Shown: positions 1 to 6,376 of the stretch, one piece after another
Layout: the number at the start of each line of letters is the position of its first letter
How positions within the stretch are numbered: the first letter of the stretch is position 1
Source: CAYMJA01 sp964391095
GTDB taxonomy: Bacteria > Patescibacteriota > Minisyncoccia > Minisyncoccales > GWA2-38-27
NCBI GenBank assembly: GCA_964391095.1
Contig: CAYMJA010000015.1
Coordinates: forward strand, 1-9,362
Direction: 5' to 3'
Length of the DNA stretch: 9,362 nt
Program-made: the position numbers and the translations under genes
The notes under the pieces: model-generated
The model's input: only the letters and a program-made list of their open reading frames with translations
The model's database searches: none
What the model was told of the DNA's origin: nothing

Positions 1-9
1 ACCGCAAAG

Positions 10-45
10 AAAAACTGCCCGAGGTTCAACCTCGGGCAGTTTTTT
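10..45 (-). terminator. Intrinsic terminator of comF, probably bidirectional
   Basis: A perfect 11-bp inverted repeat (14-24 against 30-40, arm ACTGCCCGAGG) surrounds a 5-nt loop. On the minus strand it is followed by five T residues (10-14). It starts only a few bases beyond the comF stop codon, so it most likely ends the comF transcript. On the plus strand the same stem is followed by a T run (40-45), so it could also end a plus-strand gene lying left of the window. The T run overlaps the comF stop codon. Stem, loop and T tracts are seen directly; termination is inferred. Confidence 0.9.
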
Positions 46-805
46 ATCCCCTGGCTACTGCTATTCCCCAGACTTCTTGAGCGCCGGCTTTTTTCAGAAC
101 CCTGGCGCACTCTTCCATAGTAGAGCCGGTAGTAAATATATCATCAATTAAAAAGATTTTTTTACCTTTGACTAATTCTGGTTTTTGGCAAACGAACACT
201 CCTTTAATATTTTTTTCTCTTTGTTCTTTTTTCAACTCCACCTGGGCCGGGGTTTGTTTTATTTTAGTCAAAACATTATTAAGAATTGAAATCTTAGGGA
301 TAGATCTCTTAGGACTAGACCGGGCCTCGCCAGGGTTCAATAATTTTAAAAGTTCTTTTTCAATTTCCTCTGCTTGATTAAATCCTCTTTGTTTTAGTTT
401 CTTTTTGTGGAGCGGGACAGGGATTAAAATAGATTCAGCAAAATTTGACAATTTGTTTAAATTAATAAGGTGGACCACAATTAAAGATGCTAATGGTTTT
501 GACAGTTCTTTAATATAGGGTTTGTATTTGAATTGGTTTATCATTTTTTTTACTATAAAACTGTCATAAGAAACAGCACAATAAAGACCGGCTAACTTTT
601 TTGATTTTCTACAAGGACTACAGGTTTTGCCGTCAAAAACAATCTTAGGATAGGGGCAAAAAGGACAATATTGCCTTTGCAAAATATCAATTAAAGAAAA
701 ACAATCTTGACAAAGATAACTTCCTTCTTTGCCGCAATTCAGGCAAAATTTTGGGAAGATGATGTCTATCAGAAAATTTCTGATTGTATTTAAGAGTGTT
801 TGCAT
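44..805 (-). CDS. comF: ComF family protein (zinc-ribbon plus phosphoribosyltransferase-like domain)
   Basis: This is a 253-residue ComFC/GntX-family protein. The N-terminal third has four CxxC pairs (C21/C24, C32/C35, C47/C50, C62/C65), the zinc-ribbon pattern of the family. The central motif RGFNQAEEI (140-148) and the PRPP-binding loop IFLIDDIFTTGSTM (217-230) identify the phosphoribosyltransferase-like domain. The family is cytoplasmic and is needed for natural transformation in several bacteria; its exact reaction is unsettled. The length is slightly above usual because residues about 157-172 look like an extra segment before the conserved ILNNVL stretch, and the DNA there is GC-richer than its surroundings. 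The start at 805 is the first ATG before the hydrophobic N-terminus. No Shine-Dalgarno sequence is visible. The gene is divergent from the pilus operon, with a 93-bp gap. Confidence 0.93.
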   Translation of the reverse strand: MQTLLNTIRNFLIDIIFPKFCLNCGKEGSYLCQDCFSLIDILQRQYCPFCPYPKIVFDGKTCSPCRKSKKLAGLYCAVSYDSFIVKKMINQFKYKPYIKELSKPLASLIVVHLINLNKLSNFAESILIPVPLHKKKLKQRGFNQAEEIEKELLKLLNPGEARSSPKRSIPKISILNNVLTKIKQTPAQVELKKEQREKNIKGVFVCQKPELVKGKKIFLIDDIFTTGSTMEECARVLKKAGAQEVWGIAVARG

Positions 806-822
806 AAGAATAAGATAATTTT

Positions 823-828
823 ATTATA
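823..828 (-). promoter_or_regulatory. Candidate comF -10 box
   Basis: The minus strand reads TATAAT here, a perfect -10 hexamer, 17 bases upstream of the comF start codon. Transcription would begin around 816, leaving a leader of only about 11 nt. No good -35 hexamer lies at 16-18 bp. The region is AT-rich, so a chance match is possible. Confidence 0.4.
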
Positions 829-848
829 CAGTTGATTGAACATAATTG

Positions 849-885
849 TTTTCCACATAGTTCTTTTCTTTTAATATGATATAAT
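849..885 (+). promoter_or_regulatory. Candidate pilM operon promoter with DnaA-box-like 9-mer
   Basis: An extended -10 element (TG at 877-878, then TATAAT at 880-885) lies just before pilM. It predicts a start near 892 and a leader of only about 7 nt before the ATG at 899. Upstream, TTTTCCACA (849-857) fits the DnaA-box consensus TTWTNCACA, or could act as a -35 region. The same 9-mer stands at exactly the same distance (22 bp) from the -10 hexamer of the pilA promoter, and the two -10 blocks agree at 13 of 15 positions. That shared layout makes this more credible than a lone TATAAT. Confidence 0.6.
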
Positions 886-898
886 TACTTGTATTACA

Positions 899-1984
899 AT
901 GTCTTGGAATATTTTTAGACGACATCCTAAAAAATTTTTAGGAATAGATATTGGCACTTCTTCAATTAGGGTTGTTGAGGTGGGGAAAAAGGGTCAAACC
1001 CTTCAGCTTGAGAATTACGGAGAAATAAAAACTCCATTTATTAAGAAAAGGCCTTTTAGGATTTTTGAAAAAAATATCCTTTCGCTTTCTGAACGTGACA
1101 CAGCTCAAGCTATTCGATCTATTAATTTAGAAGCAGGAATTCAAACCAAAGACGCGAATTTCTCTGTTCCTGATTTTTGCAGTTTTTTCACCACCCTTGA
1201 ATTACCCTCAATGAGCAAGGAGAAAATTTTTCAGGCAATAAGATACCAGATTAGACCCTATATCCCACTTCCTCTTTCTGAGGTAACTTTAGATTGGACA
1301 ATAACCGAAGGAGAGATTTCTAAAACGCCCCTTAAAGTTTTGGTGGTAGCCATACCGAATCACGATATTGAACAATATAAAACAATTGCCCATTTTGCCA
1401 ATTTAACTCTTAGATTTTTAGAGCCAGAAGTATTTGCTTTAGCCAGGTCTTCAATTAAAGACAAACTTGGAGAGAAAATAATAGCTTTGATAGATATGGG
1501 GGCTCGTAGTACCACTTGCAGTATTGTAGAGAAAAGAATTGTGAAAATAAGCCACAGTTTTAATATTGGCGGGAATGATTTGACAGAAGTGATAGCCGAA
1601 TCTTTAAATATTGGTTATAATAAAGCTGAAGAGATGAAAAGAAGATATGGCTTGGCTTTTGTTAACGGAGAACAGGAAGAAGCGTCAAAAGATATCAAAA
1701 AAGTTTTGACTCCTTTAGTTGATTCGGTTTTAGAAGAAGTTAAGAGAACCTTTCGAGATTTTTACCGAGTAGAAGGCAAAGAAGTAGAAAAAATTGTTTT
1801 AGCCGGAGGGGTAATGTTGTCGTCCGGTTTAAAAGAATATTTTTCCACTGGATTGAAAAAAGAGGTGGTAATTACTAAGCCGTTTTCTAATATTCTATAT
1901 CCGTCTATCCTTAGGCAGACCTTAATGAAATTGGGACCATCTTATGCTATTTCAGTAGGGTTAGCTTCCAAGGGTTTTCAATAG
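899..1984 (+). CDS. pilM: PilM, actin-like ATPase of the T4P alignment complex
   Basis: This is a 361-residue protein of the actin/FtsA-like PilM family. Visible nucleotide-fold motifs are GIDIGTSS (15-22, phosphate 1), IDMGARSTT (198-206, phosphate 2) and LAGGVMLSSG (301-310, adenosine region). The ELPSMSKEKI...IRYQIRPYIPLP region (101-125) is typical of PilM. In known systems PilM is cytoplasmic and joins the inner-membrane alignment complex by binding the N-terminal tail of PilN. The start at 899 places the phosphate-1 loop at the usual distance from the N-terminus. There is no Shine-Dalgarno sequence, and the predicted leader is only about 7 nt. It is the first gene of the operon and ends in TAG. 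A 108-bp gap separates it from pilN. Confidence 0.95.
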   Translation: MSWNIFRRHPKKFLGIDIGTSSIRVVEVGKKGQTLQLENYGEIKTPFIKKRPFRIFEKNILSLSERDTAQAIRSINLEAGIQTKDANFSVPDFCSFFTTLELPSMSKEKIFQAIRYQIRPYIPLPLSEVTLDWTITEGEISKTPLKVLVVAIPNHDIEQYKTIAHFANLTLRFLEPEVFALARSSIKDKLGEKIIALIDMGARSTTCSIVEKRIVKISHSFNIGGNDLTEVIAESLNIGYNKAEEMKRRYGLAFVNGEQEEASKDIKKVLTPLVDSVLEEVKRTFRDFYRVEGKEVEKIVLAGGVMLSSGLKEYFSTGLKKEVVITKPFSNILYPSILRQTLMKLGPSYAISVGLASKGFQ

Positions 1985-2003
1985 AAAAGAGATTAAAAGA
2001 TAA

Positions 2004-2018
2004 GCAACCTGCGGTTGC
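2004..2018 (+). other. Small stem-loop after pilM
   Basis: GCAACC (2004-2009) pairs with GGTTGC (2013-2018) across a 3-nt loop, 19 bases after the pilM stop. No T run follows immediately, so it is a poor terminator. It could be an RNA-stability or attenuation hairpin, or chance. It overlaps the candidate -35 box of the next entry. Confidence 0.4.
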
Positions 2019-2043
2019 GATATAGACGGTTGTTATATATAAT
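2015..2043 (+). promoter_or_regulatory. Possible internal promoter for pilN and downstream genes
   Basis: TTGCGA (2015-2020) and TATAAT (2038-2043) are separated by 17 bp, the ideal spacing for a housekeeping sigma factor. The -10 is perfect and the -35 matches TTGACA at 4 of 6 positions. Transcription would begin near 2050, about 43 nt before pilN. A second TTGCGA occurs at 2060-2065. The rest of the 1985-2092 gap is AT-rich and holds no recognisable gene. Confidence 0.4.
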
Positions 2044-2092
2044 AAAAATACAATTTATATTGCGAGTAAAGTGAGCTTACATCTATAAAATT

Positions 2093-2614
2093 ATGGCTAT
2101 AGAAATTACCCCCAGACCAAAAATTAAAGCGTCTTTATGGGCAATTATCCTTTGGAGTTTTTGCCTAGTTTTGCTTATAGTTTTTATTGCCAGCTATGTT
2201 TATTTTGAAAAAGAGTCGGAGAAAATGGTAGAAGACCTGAAGATTACTGCTTCAGAGAAGGCATTAGCCCAAGAGATTGAAAAGAAAAGCCAAGAACTTC
2301 TCTTATATCAGAAAAAAATCAATGATTTCGGAACATTGGTTTCAGAACACAGAAAAACAGAAAATATTTTTGAGTTTCTTGAAAGAACAACCCTACCCAA
2401 TGTTTGGTTTTCTGACTTTAATTTTGATTCTTCAAAAAATACGGTAGAACTTTCTGGTCAGGCAGAGAGTTTTGTAGCTCTCGGACAGCAGCTTCGTGTT
2501 TTGAAAAAAGAAAAATTTCTCAAAAATATAAATTTATCTAAGGTTTCAATAGGTAAAGAAGGAGAAATTGACTTTTCTCTCCACCTTACCTTTGGTAATC
2601 AGCTGTATAAATGA
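2093..2614 (+). CDS. pilN: PilN-like inner-membrane alignment protein
   Basis: This is a 173-residue bitopic membrane protein. It has a 12-residue cytoplasmic tail, one membrane helix (about 13-38), a charged coiled-coil-like stretch (39-80) and a C-terminal domain whose pattern (NVWFSDFNFDSS..TVELSGQAES) fits the ferredoxin-like PilN fold. Identity rests on this architecture and its place between pilM and pilO. PilN dimerises with PilO and its tail binds PilM. The tail here reads MAIEITPRPKIK and lacks the classical INLLP motif. The stop TGA (2612-2614) overlaps the pilO start as ATGA, so the two genes are probably translationally coupled. No Shine-Dalgarno sequence is seen. Confidence 0.82.
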   Translation: MAIEITPRPKIKASLWAIILWSFCLVLLIVFIASYVYFEKESEKMVEDLKITASEKALAQEIEKKSQELLLYQKKINDFGTLVSEHRKTENIFEFLERTTLPNVWFSDFNFDSSKNTVELSGQAESFVALGQQLRVLKKEKFLKNINLSKVSIGKEGEIDFSLHLTFGNQLYK

Positions 2615-3150
2615 TGTCTCGCCCTATTCTTATTGTTAGTATTTTGCTTGTCTTTTTAATAGTTTTGGGTGGATATTTTTTCTGGTGGCCTGAGTATCAA
2701 AATTTTCAAGGGTTAAAGTTGGCACTGGAAAAAAAGAAAGCCGAATTTGAACAAGCAGAAAAATATTTGTCAGGATTAAAAACTCTTTCTGATAAATTCG
2801 CAGGATATAGAGATGAAGTTGCCAAAGTTGATTCGGCTCTGCCTTCTGAGCCCTCAATACCTGCCCTGTTTGATTTTATTCAAAAAACTGGCTCTCAAAA
2901 TGGATTAATTTTAGAAGAGATAAATTTAGATAAGCTTCCATTGGGAGAAGGAAGAATTCGGAAAATCCCTTTTTCAATTACAGTTTCCGGCGCTTACCCC
3001 GCATTTAAAAATTTTCTTTCGGCTGTTTATAGAAATGCCAGACTTATTGAAGTAAACTCTATTAATTTTTCTTCTCCGATAGCGGAAGAGAAAGGAGGAG
3101 GTTCAAATTTCTTCAAATTTGTTTTGAATTTAGAAGCCCATAGCTACTAA
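2611..3150 (+). CDS. pilO: PilO-like inner-membrane alignment protein
   Basis: This is a 179-residue protein with a membrane helix at about 5-25, a coiled coil at about 28-75 (KLALEKKKAEFEQAEKYL) and a C-terminal alpha/beta domain (LFDFIQKTGSQNGL, then FSITVSGAYPAFKNFLSAV) typical of PilO. In known systems it pairs with PilN across the membrane to form the alignment complex linking motor and platform. Two ATGs (2611 and 2614) are possible; the first overlaps the pilN stop and is chosen. It ends 8 bases before the next gene. Confidence 0.88.
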   Translation: MMSRPILIVSILLVFLIVLGGYFFWWPEYQNFQGLKLALEKKKAEFEQAEKYLSGLKTLSDKFAGYRDEVAKVDSALPSEPSIPALFDFIQKTGSQNGLILEEINLDKLPLGEGRIRKIPFSITVSGAYPAFKNFLSAVYRNARLIEVNSINFSSPIAEEKGGGSNFFKFVLNLEAHSY

Positions 3151-3158
3151 AGTAATTT

Positions 3159-3446
3159 ATGGCTAATTCGTTTATCCAGAAAAAAGAAAAACAGACATAT
3201 TTAATTGTAGCTTTAGTAATAGTAATTTTAGTTACTGCTATTATTTTATGGCAGGGGTTTTTTAGGGAAAAGAAGCCGATTAGTCTTCCATCAGTGATTC
3301 CAGAACCAGTGGTTTTAGGTTATCCGGAAATAAGGATAAATTTTGAACTTTTAGAAAAACCAGAAGTTAAAGCACTCATTCCTTTTGAAGAAATTCCTCC
3401 TTTTGAAGGAGAAGGGGGAAGAGAGAATCCTTTTTTGCCCTATTAA
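3159..3446 (+). CDS. Short membrane protein in the PilP position, GRENPFLPY C-terminus
   Basis: This 95-residue protein is not assigned to a named family with certainty. It has a short charged N-terminus, one membrane helix (about 13-35), a proline-rich external linker (KKPISLPSVIPEPVV), and a tail rich in acidic residues, proline and phenylalanine that ends GRENPFLPY. Its place between pilO and pilB is where pilP lies in classical loci. The RENPF ending resembles the (R)DPF segment that PilP carries before its beta domain, so it may be a minimal PilP analogue lacking that domain. Unlike classical PilP it has no lipobox cysteine; in fact it has no cysteine at all. There is no Shine-Dalgarno sequence. 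One base separates its stop from the pilB ATG. Confidence 0.85.
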   Translation: MANSFIQKKEKQTYLIVALVIVILVTAIILWQGFFREKKPISLPSVIPEPVVLGYPEIRINFELLEKPEVKALIPFEEIPPFEGEGGRENPFLPY

Positions 3447-3447
3447 A

Positions 3448-5175
3448 ATGACCTTACTTCAGTTGTTAGTTCAAAAAGGAATATTGGACCAGGGAAGAGC
3501 CACTGCCCTGGAATATGAGGTTAAAACTTCTGGACAAAAAGAAGAAGAGGTGATTTTGGAAAAGGGCATTGTCTCTGAAGATTTTTTATTTGGATTAAAG
3601 AGCGAGAACTTAAAAATACCCCTGAAAACGGTTTCTCCCGAAGATGTTTCTTTGAAGGTTTTAGAGACAATTCCCGAGGAGTCGGCCAGATATTATCGAA
3701 TAATACCCTTGGCTAAAAAAGATAATCGTTTAGAAGTGGGAATGGTTTATCCTAAGGATTTAAAAGCCCGAGAGGTCTTAGAGTTTTTAGCTCGTCAGAG
3801 TAAATTTGTCTATCAAGTTTCCTTAATTACTTTCACGGACTTTAATAAAGTTTTAAGAAAATACCGAACCCTTAAAAAAGAAGTAACAGGTGCTTTAGAG
3901 GAGTTAGAAACCGAACTCAGGGGAGAAGAGATTGAGACGCGGGCAATGAAAGAAGTAGAGTTTAAAAAAATGGTAGAAGAAGCTCCTATTTCGAAAGTAG
4001 TGGCAGTTATCTTAAGGCATGCTGTTGCTGGAAATGCTTCGGATATACATATTGAACCTATCAAAGAGAAAGCAAGAGTTCGCTTTAGATTAGATGGCAT
4101 ATTACATTCTAGTATTTTTTTGCCGCTTAGGATTTTACCTTCAATAGTGGCGAGAGTAAAAATACTGTCTAATTTGAAAATAGACGAGACCCGAGTTCCC
4201 CAAGACGGCCGTTTTTCCGCTCAAATCAAAGATAGAGCGGTTGATTTTCGGGTTTCAACTTTTCCCACTATCTTGGGAGAAAAAGTAGCAATAAGAATTC
4301 TTGATCCTATCAAGAGAAAAATAGATTTTAAGGCGTTAGGAATAACTGGGAGTAATCTTAAAAGATTAGAAGAGGCAATAAAAAGTCCTTATGGAATGGT
4401 TTTAGTTAGCGGTCCTACCGGTTCTGGAAAAACCACTACCCTTTATGCTATTTTAGGAATTTTAAACAAAGAAGCAGTGAACATAATGACCTTAGAAGAC
4501 CCAATAGAATATCTTATTGAAGGGATTAATCAATCTCAGATAAAACCGGAAATTAACTATGGATTTGCTCAGGGACTTCGACATATGGTCAGGCAAGACC
4601 CTGATATTTTAATGGTAGGAGAAATTCGAGACGAAGAAACAGCTTCGTTAGCCATCCATGCTGCTTTAACCGGACATCTCCTTTTATCTACCCTACATAC
4701 AACCAATGTATTGGGAGTAATTCCCCGCTTAATTGATATGGGGATAAAGCCATTTTTGATTCCTCCCACCCTCAATATTGCTCTGGCTCAAAGATTAGTA
4801 AGAAAACTTTGTCCTTACTGTAAAAAGAAAGTTGAGGCAAAAGAAGAAGTAAAAAATTTAATTTCAAAAGAAGTAAAAAATCTTCCTTTGAAAATTAGGA
4901 AGAGCATTAGACCATCTGAGATGTTTTATGTTTATGAGCCGGTAGGTTGTAAAAAGTGCAATAAAGTAGGTTATTCCGGTCGGATTGGGGTTTTCGAAGT
5001 TTTAAAAATGACTGATTCCCTCGTCAAGCTGATTCTTAAAGAGCCATCCGAAGAAAAAATTCGAGAGGAAGCTCGAAAACAAGAAATGGTGACAATGCAA
5101 CAAGATGGGATATTAAAAGTCCTAAAGGGCATTACTTCAATTGAAGAAGTGCTAAGAGTAACCGAAGAAAAATAA
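3448..5175 (+). CDS. pilB: PilB, T4P extension ATPase
   Basis: This is a 575-residue GspE/PilB-family secretion ATPase that powers pilus polymerisation at the cytoplasmic face. An N-terminal T2SSE-type regulatory domain (about 1-140) precedes a linker and the motor core. The core shows Walker A GPTGSGKT (322-329), an Asp box LEDPIEY (349-355), Walker B ILMVGEIRD (387-395) and a His box LTGHLLLSTLHT (407-418). A zinc site is formed by C455/C458 and C501/C504, which separates extension ATPases from PilT. The ATG at 3448, one base after the preceding stop, is chosen over an in-frame TTG at 3385 because the N-terminal sequence MTLLQLLVQKGIL is typical and the upstream codons only overlap the neighbouring gene. 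A purine-rich tract at about 3405-3425 is too far away to be a normal ribosome site. Confidence 0.96.
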   Translation: MTLLQLLVQKGILDQGRATALEYEVKTSGQKEEEVILEKGIVSEDFLFGLKSENLKIPLKTVSPEDVSLKVLETIPEESARYYRIIPLAKKDNRLEVGMVYPKDLKAREVLEFLARQSKFVYQVSLITFTDFNKVLRKYRTLKKEVTGALEELETELRGEEIETRAMKEVEFKKMVEEAPISKVVAVILRHAVAGNASDIHIEPIKEKARVRFRLDGILHSSIFLPLRILPSIVARVKILSNLKIDETRVPQDGRFSAQIKDRAVDFRVSTFPTILGEKVAIRILDPIKRKIDFKALGITGSNLKRLEEAIKSPYGMVLVSGPTGSGKTTTLYAILGILNKEAVNIMTLEDPIEYLIEGINQSQIKPEINYGFAQGLRHMVRQDPDILMVGEIRDEETASLAIHAALTGHLLLSTLHTTNVLGVIPRLIDMGIKPFLIPPTLNIALAQRLVRKLCPYCKKKVEAKEEVKNLISKEVKNLPLKIRKSIRPSEMFYVYEPVGCKKCNKVGYSGRIGVFEVLKMTDSLVKLILKEPSEEKIREEARKQEMVTMQQDGILKVLKGITSIEEVLRVTEEK

Positions 5176-5181
5176 ATAACA

Positions 5182-5299
5182 CGACACTAATACACGAATT
5201 GACACTAATAACACAAATAGATGTAATAAATAGCCTTACGAATAGGCCAGACGAATAAATTATTAGCGTCATTCGTGTTTCATTGGTGTATTGGTGTCG
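5182..5299. repeat. Modular inverted repeat of ACACGAAT/ACACTAAT units
   Basis: This fills most of the 130-bp pilB-pilT gap. The left arm (5182-5199, CGACACTAATACACGAAT) matches the complement of the right arm (5282-5299) at 16 of 18 positions, and one of the two differences is a G-U wobble in RNA. Inside, further copies of the same words occur on both arms (ACACTAAT near 5202, ACACAAAT near 5211, and the complements of ACACGAAT and GACGCTAATAA at about 5262-5280). A small central hairpin (GCCT 5233-5236 with AGGC) sits between them. No gene or clear promoter is seen. It looks like an interspersed repeat or a remnant of a mobile palindromic element. Confidence 0.75.
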
Positions 5300-5305
5300 A
5301 GTATA

Positions 5306-6373
5306 ATGGATTATTCCTTAAAATTAGAAGAGCTTCTTGAGAAGACCTTTGCCCAAAAGGCCTCGGATTTACATATTTCAGTAGGTCATCCACCAATTCT
5401 GCGGATAGCTGGGAGATTATTGCCTTTAATGAAAATGAAAAAAATTTCGGCGGAGGACTCTCGAGGACTTGCTTTCGAATTGATGACTGAAGAACAACAA
5501 CAAAAATTTCTTCGAGACAAAGAGATTGATTTTTCTTATGAGTTTAAAGAAGAAATGAGGTTTAGGGTTAATGTCTTCTTTCAGAGAGAAAATATTGCTT
5601 GTGCTCTTCGTTTAATTCCTCCTAAGATTAGAACTATTCAAGAATTGAATCTTCCGCCAATTTTGCATGAATTTATGCGGCACCATCAGGGCTTTGTATT
5701 GATTACCGGTTCATCAAGTCAAGGAAAATCTACTACTTTAGCTGCTTTAATTGATGAAATAAATCATCTTAGAGCTGACCATATTATTACTATTGAAGAC
5801 CCTATTGAATATGTTTTTAAAGACGATAGGTCAATTATTGACCAAAGAGAACTTTACCGGGATACTTTAAGTTTTGCTAAGGCATTGAAATCTACTTTTC
5901 GTCAGGACCCCGATGTAATTATGGTTGGAGAGATGAGAGACCCTGAGACCATAGCCACTGCCATTACCGCAGCTGAAACGGGTCATTTAGTTTTAGCTAC
6001 CCTTCATACAAATTCGGCTGCCCAGACCATTCACCGAATTGTTGATGTCTTTCCTGGCAGCCAGCAAGCTCAAATCCGGTCTCAGCTTTCGGGTTCGCTT
6101 CTTGGGGTAGTTTCCCAAAGGTTATTACCAAGCATTAAAGGAGGTTTAATACCTGCTTGCGAAGTGATGATAAATACTCCGGCTATCGCCAATTTAATTC
6201 GAGAGAATAAAATCCATGAAATACCAATGATTATTGAAACCTCAGCTGAAATGGGGATGATTTCTTTAGATAGATATTTAGCTGATTTAATAAGGGCAAA
6301 AGAAATTGATTTAGAAACAGCTTTAACTTATTCGTTAAACCCAACTGGACTAACAAACTTAGCGAGAAGATAA
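5306..6373 (+). CDS. pilT: PilT, T4P retraction ATPase
   Basis: This 355-residue PilT-family motor drives pilus depolymerisation. The N-terminal PAS-like domain contains ASDLHISVGHPPILRIAG (19-36). The RecA-like core has Walker A GSSSQGKS (135-142), an Asp box IEDPIEY (163-169), Walker B DVIMVGEMRD (203-212) and a His box ETGHLVLATLHT (224-235). The C-terminal signature AIANLIRENKIHEI matches the retraction-specific AIRNLIRE motif, and there is no zinc tetracysteine, which distinguishes it from pilB. The Walker A loop is unusual: most relatives read GPTGxGKS. The ATG at 5306 is preferred over an in-frame TTG at 5291, which lies inside the repeat. No Shine-Dalgarno sequence is seen. The pilC start follows the stop after 3 bases. 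Confidence 0.95.
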   Translation: MDYSLKLEELLEKTFAQKASDLHISVGHPPILRIAGRLLPLMKMKKISAEDSRGLAFELMTEEQQQKFLRDKEIDFSYEFKEEMRFRVNVFFQRENIACALRLIPPKIRTIQELNLPPILHEFMRHHQGFVLITGSSSQGKSTTLAALIDEINHLRADHIITIEDPIEYVFKDDRSIIDQRELYRDTLSFAKALKSTFRQDPDVIMVGEMRDPETIATAITAAETGHLVLATLHTNSAAQTIHRIVDVFPGSQQAQIRSQLSGSLLGVVSQRLLPSIKGGLIPACEVMINTPAIANLIRENKIHEIPMIIETSAEMGMISLDRYLADLIRAKEIDLETALTYSLNPTGLTNLARR

Positions 6374-6376
6374 CAT

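Noticed and set aside
168..377. Plus-strand open frame antisense to comF
   Set aside because: It lies wholly inside comF, which has strong family motifs; no start signal or recognisable protein features.
2066..2089. Second promoter TTGCGA-N18-TATAAA directly before pilN
   Set aside because: Transcription would begin inside the start codon, so it could not make a full pilN message.
2612..2614. TGA read as glycine (alternative code of some CPR lineages), extending pilN
   Set aside because: Read-through would add only about 15 residues that overlap the pilO helix in another frame; the ATGA overlap is an ordinary stop-start junction.
2636..2857. Minus-strand open frame antisense to pilO
   Set aside because: Shadow of pilO with no recognisable domain or promoter.
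3385..3447. Upstream extension of pilB from a TTG codon
   Set aside because: The extra 21 residues only shadow the 3' end of the preceding gene; the ATG at 3448 gives the normal PilB N-terminus.
3813..4775. Minus-strand open frames antisense to pilB (3813-4100 and 4569-4775)
   Set aside because: Both lie inside clear pilB motor and linker sequence and show no protein-family pattern.
5291..5305. Upstream TTG start of pilT
   Set aside because: It lies inside the inverted-repeat arm, and the ATG at 5306 gives a typical PilT start.
5176..5305. CRISPR-like array in the pilB-pilT gap
   Set aside because: The repeated words are short, vary in order and orientation, and have no regular spacers.
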